Origin: JALHUB01 sp050010555
GTDB lineage: Bacteria; Chloroflexota; Dehalococcoidia; DSTF01; JALHUB01
DNA length: 39,928 nt
Reading direction: 5' to 3'
Assembly (NCBI GenBank): GCA_050010555.1
Contig: JBEKKV010000014.1
Location: 1 to 39,928, forward strand
In this document: piece by piece, positions 34,376 through 39,928 of the stretch
Layout of the letters: the number at the start of each line of letters is the position of its first letter
Position numbering within the stretch: the first letter of the stretch is position 1
Notes under the pieces: model-generated
Told to the model about the DNA's origin: nothing
The model's database searches: none
The model's input: the letters and a program-made list of their open reading frames with translations, nothing else
Position numbers and translations under genes: made by a program

Positions 34376-34831
34376 ATGCGAGCCGTGCCCCTTGAGCAAC
34401 CGACAGATCAAGACCGCCGGCAGGCGTCGGCCGCAAGCGTCGAGAGGATGTGGCGCTTCGTTCGGCACTACGTCGCGAAAAGCGGCACCTACCTGCATCC
34501 GCATCCGGAGATTACCGAATTCCTGGTGATCGGCCTGGCGAAGCACATCGACGAGGTGGGCCGGCCGATCTGCCCCTGTAACTTCTACCCGGACATCGTC
34601 GCCGAGGCCAGGTCGAGCGAATGGTCCTGTGCCTGCGACGAGATGCAGCGCTACAAGTACTGCCACTGCATGCTGTTCTGTAACTCGGAAGGTCTTCCGA
34701 TAACAGAGCATCTGCCCGAGGGGCACGAAGGGCGCGAGATCTACGGCCTGGTGCGGGACCCGCATCCCGACAAGGGGCGTGCCCTCGGCCGCCTGGAGGA
34801 GAAGCGCGGCCAGACACTCAGCAAGCGCTGA
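34376..34831 (+). CDS. Ferredoxin:thioredoxin reductase-like catalytic subunit
   Basis: The protein of about 150 residues has seven conserved Cys in the FTRc pattern: CPC (66,68), CAC (85,87), CHC (96,98) plus C102, the disulfide and 4Fe-4S site. ATG 34376 is only 1 nt after GGAGG; GTG 34385 with a 10-nt gap is the better start. The partner variable subunit is not in the window; some bacteria use the catalytic subunit with other redox proteins. It would reduce thioredoxins with electrons from ferredoxin. Confidence 0.87.
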   Translation: MRAVPLEQPTDQDRRQASAASVERMWRFVRHYVAKSGTYLHPHPEITEFLVIGLAKHIDEVGRPICPCNFYPDIVAEARSSEWSCACDEMQRYKYCHCMLFCNSEGLPITEHLPEGHEGREIYGLVRDPHPDKGRALGRLEEKRGQTLSKR

Positions 34832-34893
34832 AAAACTGCTGTCCTCAAGCCTATTGCTGAATCCACGCCTCTAAGCCTACGATTGAACCCGCC

Positions 34894-35736
34894 ATGGTGA
34901 AGCTGCGTCTTCTGGCTGCGTTCTCGGCGACTGCGCTGGCGATGGGCGCCATCGCGCTCGTTGCCTGCGACCACTCGTCGCCGGCCACCGTAGCGCCGAC
35001 GGTCGCGCCGCAGGCCACCGACACTCCTGTCGAGCAGGCCGCGACTTCGCCGCCGGCGACGCTCGCGCCAGAGACGCCCGCGCCGCCGCCGCCGTCCGCC
35101 GAATGCGATCACCCAGCGCTCGAAGTCCAGCGCGGCAACTCGACGCGGCAGATGGTCGCGCTCACATTCGACGCAGGCGCCGACGCCGGCAACACCACGC
35201 AGGTCCTGCAGATCCTGGCCGCGAACGGCATCAAGGCCAGCTTTAGCCTCACCGGGGCGTGGTCGCAGGCGAACCCCGATCTCGTCAAGGCGATCGCGAA
35301 CGCCGGCCATCTCATCATGAACCACTCGCAGGACCATCCGTCCTTCACCGGCCTCTCGACGGGTATGGGGCCGCTGAGCACGAAGGACCGCATCGCGGAG
35401 CTGGACCAGGCCGACCTGGCGATCCGGTCGATAACGGGGAAGACGACGAAGCCTTACTTCCGCCCGCCCTACGGCGATATCGACGGCTCGGTGTTCTGCG
35501 ACGCGCACACCGCGGGCTACGACTACGTTGTGATGTGGACCGTCGACACGCTGGGCTGGAACGGCGCCAGCGTCGACCAGATCGTGCAGACGAGCCTGTC
35601 GAAGGCGGAGCCGGGCGCGATTTACATAATGCACGTCGGCTCAGAGTCGCAGGACGCGGCGGCGCTACAGCAGGTCATCGACGGTTTGAAGGCGCGGGGC
35701 TACTCGTTCGGCACCATCGCCGACATCATCCGCTAG
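34894..35736 (+). CDS. Second polysaccharide deacetylase lipoprotein
   Basis: This 280-residue protein has a lipobox ALVAC (Cys25), an Ala/Pro/Thr linker (27-70) and a NodB domain with TFDAGAD, the His-x4-His region of NHSQDHPSF, RPPYGDIDG, WTVDTLGW and IMHVGS. Here TFDD is TFDA, so one of the Asp of motif 1 is Ala, and HDG is HVG. It is thus like the group of deacetylases with altered metal site. It stands after the FTR gene. Confidence 0.87.
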   Translation: MVKLRLLAAFSATALAMGAIALVACDHSSPATVAPTVAPQATDTPVEQAATSPPATLAPETPAPPPPSAECDHPALEVQRGNSTRQMVALTFDAGADAGNTTQVLQILAANGIKASFSLTGAWSQANPDLVKAIANAGHLIMNHSQDHPSFTGLSTGMGPLSTKDRIAELDQADLAIRSITGKTTKPYFRPPYGDIDGSVFCDAHTAGYDYVVMWTVDTLGWNGASVDQIVQTSLSKAEPGAIYIMHVGSESQDAAALQQVIDGLKARGYSFGTIADIIR

Positions 35737-35820
35737 GAGGCCTGGTACGCCCGGACGTGGTGTCGGCACAAGCTCCGGGCTGTTTCGACTTCCACTCGCC
35801 AGCCTGCGGGAGGGCCAGCG

Positions 35821-36261
35821 TTGAGAGAGATTGGTGCTGAGATCGACATCGAGGCGGATGCCGCTAAGGTGTGGGCAATCCTCACTGACCTCGCGTCGTA
35901 TCCAGACTGGAACCCGTTCATACCGAGCGCGACGGGACAGCTAGAACCGGGGGCCCGCTTGCGGGTGAGGATTTAACCTCCTGGAGCGAGGGGCATGACG
36001 TTCCGGCCGACGGTCCTGACGGCCGACCCACTGCATGAGCTACGGTGGCTGGGCCGGCTCGTGGTTCGTGGGCTTGTTGATGGGGAGCACATGTTCATTC
36101 TGACGCCTGCCGGTGAGGGCCGCGTGCACCTGGTTCAAAGAGAGGTGTTCAGGGGTATGCTCGTGTCGTTTCTCGGTGGATTGGCCGCGGCTACCAGGCA
36201 GGGCTTCGAAGAGATGAACAGCGCTCTGAAAGCTCGATCGGAGCGGGCCTCCTCGAAATAG
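35821..36261 (+). pseudogene. SRPBCC (polyketide cyclase-like) gene with an in-frame stop
   Basis: From TTG 35821 (GGGAGG 7 nt upstream) the frame gives EIDIEADAAKVWAILTDLAS, then PDWNPFIP, typical of START/SRPBCC proteins. At 35974 a TAA interrupts after RVRI, where homologues have Glu (GAA to TAA is one change). Past the stop the same frame continues PPGARGMTFRP and the rest of the fold to 36261. The downstream half has its own ATG at 35995 with GAGGGG before it, so a split product is conceivable, but a pseudogene is the simpler reading. Confidence 0.7.
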
Positions 36262-36263
36262 AA

Positions 36264-37022
36264 TCACTGGAGCCGCGACAGGAGAGCGGCGATGCTAACG
36301 GTCACGATCGCCAGTGCCATCAGCATCAGCGCGCGCTCCAGCGGCTGAATGATCCACACCTGGTCGATCTCCTCGACGGCGCCGTTGGCGTAGACCAGCT
36401 TCCCTTCGATCTCCCGCACCCGACGGCGCACGCTCCGGACTCGAAAGCTGAGCTTCCGCTGCGCCAGGCTCAAGGCGAACGCCGCGACGGCTCCGAACAG
36501 CGCGGGCAGCGCCACCCGTTCGCCGCTCACCCAGTAGGCCGTCAGGAAGGGGAAGCTGCCCCAGGCGAAGGCGAACCAGGCGTCGGAGTGGAAGCGCCCG
36601 CCGAACCACTCCAGGTTGTAGGCGGGCGCGATGAACAGCCCGAAGGCGACGAAGCCCAAGAGCCACGGCGTCACGACGACGCTGCCGACTAGGCCCATCG
36701 CCACGGCGATGCCCAGGCCGCCTATCGCTATCGTTCGGAGCGTCGACTGCGGGATGCGCGTGTTCAGGGGGCGGCCCGCCAGTTCGTCGAGGGCGTGCGC
36801 GGAAAGGCCCATCGCCAGGAAGAAAGCGACCAGCGTCGCGATCAGCCGGTCGACGTGTACCGCCGGCGCAACAGCAACGCCTAGGACGACATAGCTCAGG
36901 TGCCAGGCCGTGTACGGCGGATGGAGCAGCGTCACGTAGTCGCGCCAGCCGCCGGTACGGAGGGCATAGAAGGCTGGACGGAAGCCGGGCGCCGTCGGTT
37001 GGGCGTCTTCGCCGGTGCTCAA
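36264..37022 (-). CDS. UbiA-like prenyltransferase-family membrane protein
   Basis: The 252-residue protein has about seven hydrophobic segments. The first Asp-rich region of UbiA reads HALDELAGRPLNTRIP instead of NDxxD, and the second has APAYNLEWFGGRFHSD. It overlaps the MenG-like gene by 4 nt (ATGA). Such pairs act in quinone or isoprenoid ring chemistry, but the changed first motif makes activity uncertain. Confidence 0.72.
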   Translation of the reverse strand: MSTGEDAQPTAPGFRPAFYALRTGGWRDYVTLLHPPYTAWHLSYVVLGVAVAPAVHVDRLIATLVAFFLAMGLSAHALDELAGRPLNTRIPQSTLRTIAIGGLGIAVAMGLVGSVVVTPWLLGFVAFGLFIAPAYNLEWFGGRFHSDAWFAFAWGSFPFLTAYWVSGERVALPALFGAVAAFALSLAQRKLSFRVRSVRRRVREIEGKLVYANGAVEEIDQVWIIQPLERALMLMALAIVTVSIAALLSRLQ

Positions 37023-37738
37023 GGCGCTCTCCTTCCCCAGATGACGATGGCGCCGCCGAGCGACAGCCGCTTCGATTGGACCTCGGTAATCCCGGCGTCT
37101 CGCCAGGCGCGCAGAAGGCGGTCCTCCGGCCAGCGATGGTAGAAGTCGCGGATGTTCGGGCCGAGAAAGGAGCTAGTCCTCCGCCAGGCGTCGGAGAAGA
37201 GCCAGCCACCGAGCGGGAGCGCTAGCCCAGTGTAGGCCCGCCAGAAGGGATAGGCGACGCCGCGCGGCACGGCGAAATCGAGGGACGCGATCCTCCCGCC
37301 GGGCTTGACCAGCGACGCGAGGCAGCAGAGGGTCGACGAGACGTCGGTGACGTAGCGCAGCAGATAGGCGAAGACGAGCGCGTCGAAGCAGCCGTCCTTG
37401 AAGGGCGGCGTCTCGGCGCTACACTCGATGAACGAAAGGCGCTCTAAGGCGCGGCTCCTGCGGGTGCGGACGAGCGCCTTCGCCAGCATCGGGCGCGTGA
37501 TGTCGGCGCCGACGACTTCGATGTCCGGTCGAGCCGCCAGGTCGAGCGCGAGCGCGCCGGTGCCGGTCGCCATGTCGAGGATGCGGAGCGGCGGGCCGCC
37601 CTGCGCCGGCAGCTCCAGCCGGTCGAGCAGGAAACGGTGCCAGCGACGGTACTGGAAGAGGCTTAGCGCCAACGCCGGACGGTCGTAGTTGCGAGCAATC
37701 GGAGAGAAGACACTGCGAGGAAGATCTGGCTCCGGCAA
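37019..37738 (-). CDS. UbiE/MenG-like methyltransferase
   Basis: This 239-residue enzyme has SAM motif I ILDMATGTGALALDLA, motif II near VVGADITRPMLAKAL and a UbiE-like N-terminus (SVFSPIARNYDR). The start is TTG 37738 because a stop lies just upstream in frame and no ATG fits. UbiE/MenG methylates demethylmenaquinone; the coupled UbiA-like gene makes a quinone role plausible though not certain. Confidence 0.82.
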   Translation of the reverse strand: MPEPDLPRSVFSPIARNYDRPALALSLFQYRRWHRFLLDRLELPAQGGPPLRILDMATGTGALALDLAARPDIEVVGADITRPMLAKALVRTRRSRALERLSFIECSAETPPFKDGCFDALVFAYLLRYVTDVSSTLCCLASLVKPGGRIASLDFAVPRGVAYPFWRAYTGLALPLGGWLFSDAWRRTSSFLGPNIRDFYHRWPEDRLLRAWRDAGITEVQSKRLSLGGAIVIWGRRAP

Positions 37739-37831
37739 CGCGGGTCATCCTTGCTACATGACGGGCCGTTCTAGTTTGATTCTACCATCGCGGGCAGCCC
37801 ACCGTCAGAAGCCCGGCGACACGTCAGCCCG

Positions 37832-38404
37832 CTATGGTTCCCGGCGGTTGATGAGAGTGAGGAACTCCTGCCGCGTCGTGGCGTTCTCGCGGAAGCTGCC
37901 CAACAATGAGGACGTAGTCATGACGGCCTGCTGCTTCTGGATGCCGCGCATCATCATGCAGAGGTGCTGCGCTTCGATGAGAACGCCGACGCCGACGGGG
38001 TCGATAGCATCCATGATCGCGTGCGAGATCTGCTCCGTCAGTCGCTCCTGAAGCTGGAGCCGCCGCGCAAAGACTTCGACGAGGCGGGCGAGCTTGCTGA
38101 CGCCGAACACTCGACCGCCGGGCAGGTAGCCGATGTGACAGCGACCGAAGAAGGGAAGCATGTGGTGCTCGCAGAGGCTGTAGAACTCGATGTTACGCAG
38201 GATGACCATGCTGGTCGTCTCCTGCGTGAAGCGAGCGCCGTTGATGAGCGCTTCGATGTCGACGTTGTAGCCGGAGGTCAGGAAAGCAAGCGACGTTGCG
38301 ACCCGTCGCGGGGTGCGGGCCAGCCCTTCACGTTGCGGGTCCTCTCCCAACTCGGTCAAGAGCTGCCGGATAAGGCCTTCGATCCTCTCGTTTCTAACGT
38401 CCAT
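37832..38404 (-). CDS. folE: GTP cyclohydrolase I
   Basis: This 190-residue enzyme makes dihydroneopterin triphosphate from GTP. The zinc ligands Cys78, His81 and Cys149 lie in SLCEHHMLPF and HLCMMMRG, and GVSKLARLVEVFARR is the tunnelling helix. The start ATG lies inside the last codons of the folK remnant (11-nt overlap), which reads through it. Confidence 0.97.
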   Translation of the reverse strand: MDVRNERIEGLIRQLLTELGEDPQREGLARTPRRVATSLAFLTSGYNVDIEALINGARFTQETTSMVILRNIEFYSLCEHHMLPFFGRCHIGYLPGGRVFGVSKLARLVEVFARRLQLQERLTEQISHAIMDAIDPVGVGVLIEAQHLCMMMRGIQKQQAVMTTSSLLGSFRENATTRQEFLTLINRREP

Positions 38405-38486
38405 CTGCGACCTCTTTTCTCAGCGCCGTTCGCACGTTTGCAGCCGGCTCGATGTTCGACCCCACGCCGATGAACGCCAGTGTCAC
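38394..38486 (-). pseudogene. folK: folK remnant: first 30 codons of HPPK, then a stop
   Basis: From GTG 38486, overlapping the folB stop as GTGA, the frame reads VTLAFIGVGSNIEPAANVRT then ALRKEVADGR and TAG. The beginning is the HPPK signature (IGLGSN..xxxN.R.AL) for 6-hydroxymethyl-dihydropterin pyrophosphokinase. The remaining 130 or so residues are missing, and folE starts in its final codons. A deletion joining folK to folE is inferred. Confidence 0.75.
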
Positions 38487-38848
38487 GGCTCCGCGCGCCC
38501 CCGGTCGATCTCCACCGCCACGCTGCGGGCGAAGCGCAACGCGCCGGGCTTGTCTACGCGCACCCGCACGCCCTCGACGCCGCGGTGCTTCAGGCAAATG
38601 ACGGCTATCGCCTCGGCCAGCGCTTCGAGGAGGAAGTAATGCGAGACCTCGACCAGTTCCAGCACGTCGGAGCGGATGAGGCGATAGTCGAGGGCGGCCT
38701 CAATGCTATCGTTGCGGGCGGCGGCGCTGACGTCGGTGAAGACCGTCAGGTTGATGAGCACGTCCTGCTTCTCCTCGCGCTCGTCGTCGTTGACGCCGAT
38801 GATGCAGCGGGCGGCAAGATCACTTATCAGGACGCGATCCACTCTCAT
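38483..38848 (-). CDS. folB: Dihydroneopterin aldolase
   Basis: The protein of about 120 residues has the catalytic region GVNDDEREEKQDV and DKPGAL (Lys), and the fold-wide SVAVEI tail. It splits dihydroneopterin to 6-hydroxymethyl-dihydropterin. Start: ATG 38848 or, better spaced from AAGGAG, GTG 38842. It overlaps the end of the SDR gene by 23-29 nt. Confidence 0.92.
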   Translation of the reverse strand: MRVDRVLISDLAARCIIGVNDDEREEKQDVLINLTVFTDVSAAARNDSIEAALDYRLIRSDVLELVEVSHYFLLEALAEAIAVICLKHRGVEGVRVRVDKPGALRFARSVAVEIDRGRAEP

Positions 38849-39578
38849 ACTCCTTCAGGTGGCGGCCGCCGTCGACGTTGATCACCTCGCCGGTGACGAA
38901 GTCGCTTTTCAGCAGGTAGATGACCGCTTCGGCGATGTCCTCCGGCGAGCCGTGGCGCTTCAGGGGGACGGTGTTCGTCAGACGGTCGATGTAGCTCTCG
39001 TCTTCGCCCGGCGGCGGCAGGATGAGCCCTGGCGAGACGCCGTTGACGGTGATGTCGGGCGCGAAGCGGAGGGCGGTGACGCGCGTCAGCACCAGCAGGA
39101 CGTGCTTGCTCAGGATGTAGGCGACGTGCGTCCAGTCGAAGTCGTGCGTGCGGGAATCGACGAGGTTGACGATCTTGCCGCGGCCGGCCAGGCGGGCGAA
39201 GTCGCGGCTGAGGGTGAAGGGCGCCCAGGCGTTCGCCTGCATGTTCTGCGTGAGGCTTTCGAACGTCACCTTCGTCAGTGAGTCGAGGGTGAAGAGCGAG
39301 GCGTTGTTGACGAGGATGTCGAGCTTGCCGGCAGCATCGATGCTGCGGGCGATCAGCGTCTCGTACTCCGCCGGCTTCTCGAGGTCCGCCTGGACGAGCC
39401 AGGAGGCGACGCCCAGCGCCTCAATCTCGCTCCGCAGTTGCTCGGCTTCGTGAGAGGCGTCGTGGTAGTGAAGGACGACATTGACGCCTTCGCGCGCCAG
39501 CGCCCGCGAGATCGCTGCGCCGATGCGTTTGGCGGCGCCCGTTACGAGCGCCGTCTTTCCCCGAAGGTCATCCGCCAT
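38820..39578 (-). CDS. SDR-family reductase, pteridine reductase/FolM-like
   Basis: The 252-residue protein has the NAD(P) site TGAAKRIGAAISRAL (the Arg after Lys fits NADPH and pteridine reductases), the NNAS motif, the Tyr-x3-Lys YILSK and SPGLI. Its place next to folB, folE and a pterin dehydratase suggests reduction of dihydropterin or dihydrofolate; substrate is inferred from context. A general 3-ketoacyl type reductase remains possible. Confidence 0.82.
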   Translation of the reverse strand: MADDLRGKTALVTGAAKRIGAAISRALAREGVNVVLHYHDASHEAEQLRSEIEALGVASWLVQADLEKPAEYETLIARSIDAAGKLDILVNNASLFTLDSLTKVTFESLTQNMQANAWAPFTLSRDFARLAGRGKIVNLVDSRTHDFDWTHVAYILSKHVLLVLTRVTALRFAPDITVNGVSPGLILPPPGEDESYIDRLTNTVPLKRHGSPEDIAEAVIYLLKSDFVTGEVINVDGGRHLKEYESGSRPDK

Positions 39579-39612
39579 GCGGCGGGCTCCTTCCCGTCTG
39601 TTCGTGCCGCAA

Positions 39613-39928
39613 CTATAGCAGGCGCTCTATCTTAGCCGCCACTATGAAATCGTTCCGGGAGAGCCCGCCGATCTTGTGCGTCGTGAGGACGAGTCGCACC
39701 TTGTTGTACGACACTTCGATGTCCGGATGATGGTCTTCTTCCTGCGCGATCCTGGCGACGCGCTGCACGAACCCCATCGCCTCTTCGAAGTCCTTGAAGA
39801 GGAACTCCTCTTCCAGCCGGCTATCGGCCAGCGACCAGGTGGGCACCTCGCGCTCCAGCGTTTCGGCTTCGCGCCTCGTCAGCGGCCGCGACCCCTTTTG
39901 GACAGGTTCGCTCTTCTCGTCTGCCAGT
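39613..39928 (-). CDS. Pterin-4a-carbinolamine dehydratase family protein, 5' end cut by the window edge
   Basis: At least 105 residues. Family blocks: LTRREAETLEREVPTW at the N-terminal part, EEDHHPDIEVSYNKVRLVLT with the catalytic His pair, and THKIGGLSRNDFIVAAKIE. The frame continues through the window edge, so the start is outside. In many bacteria these proteins have roles in pterin recycling or in Moco-related chemistry; the cluster here supports pterin work. Confidence 0.92.
   Translation of the reverse strand, partial: LADEKSEPVQKGSRPLTRREAETLEREVPTWSLADSRLEEEFLFKDFEEAMGFVQRVARIAQEEDHHPDIEVSYNKVRLVLTTHKIGGLSRNDFIVAAKIERLL

Noticed and set aside
35974..35976. Programmed stop-codon readthrough in the SRPBCC gene
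   Set aside because: TAA is the least leaky stop, and no stimulatory hairpin follows; a mutation is the simpler view.

Overview
The window is GC-rich, gene-dense bacterial DNA on a chromosome-like background. Many proteins have the flavour of Chloroflexota (Dehalococcoidia-like): Thr/Pro-rich secreted proteins, a PyrR-controlled pyr operon with class 1B PyrD/PyrK, an ATP-type PEP carboxykinase and an Mrp ATPase with an N-terminal MIP18 domain. The phylum is an inference from gene content; no rRNA is present to settle it.

Layout. 1-7000 is mostly envelope and secreted proteins: a DUF333 lipoprotein-like fragment, an O-antigen-ligase-family polymerase, a six-residue-repeat secreted protein, an acetoacetate-decarboxylase-family protein, a VWA/SdrD_B surface protein and a membrane-anchored cyclophilin. 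7000-10230 holds a decayed histidine kinase tail, a GGQ release-factor-like gene, a stand-alone SARP/BTAD regulator and, divergent from it, a chain of very small genes (HTH, zinc ribbon, YggT-like, two or three mini membrane/Cys proteins). The divergent region carries five heptamers at exact 11-bp spacing just upstream of a -10 box, which is the classical SARP operator layout. 10350-13090 holds tRNA-Pro(TGG), pyrD, a small Cys/His protein and mrp. 13086-14980 holds a beta-class DNA methyltransferase translationally coupled to a TIR-domain protein, plus a small Cys protein. 15036-23990 is the minus-strand pyrR-pyrB-pyrC-carA-(membrane protein)-carB-pyrK operon with a readable promoter, PyrR-binding site and attenuator. 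24029-27660 is a fur-cbiM-cbiQ-cbiO metal-uptake operon with a candidate operator. 27693-36260 holds PEP carboxykinase, a degenerate GGDEF protein, DUF421, two polysaccharide deacetylase lipoproteins, a multispan protein, an M50/CBS protease, an FTR-type Fe-S protein and an SRPBCC gene broken by a stop codon. 36264-39928 holds a UbiA-like/MenG-like pair and a pterin cluster: PCD, FolM-like SDR, FolB, a folK remnant and FolE.

Functional links. The pyr genes cover UMP synthesis from bicarbonate and glutamine to orotate (pyrE and pyrF are not in the window). PyrD lies 3.6 kb from its electron-transfer partner PyrK, separated by the MTase/TIR genes and mrp. The pterin cluster has lost folK except its first 30 codons, which now serve as a coupled lead-in to folE. 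Three decayed genes (histidine kinase tail, SRPBCC, folK) show local gene loss.

The most interesting candidates for undescribed biology are the SARP-operator-driven small-gene cluster at 8534-10226 and the MTase-TIR pair at 13086-14755. All functional calls are by reading of sequence and motifs, without database searches.
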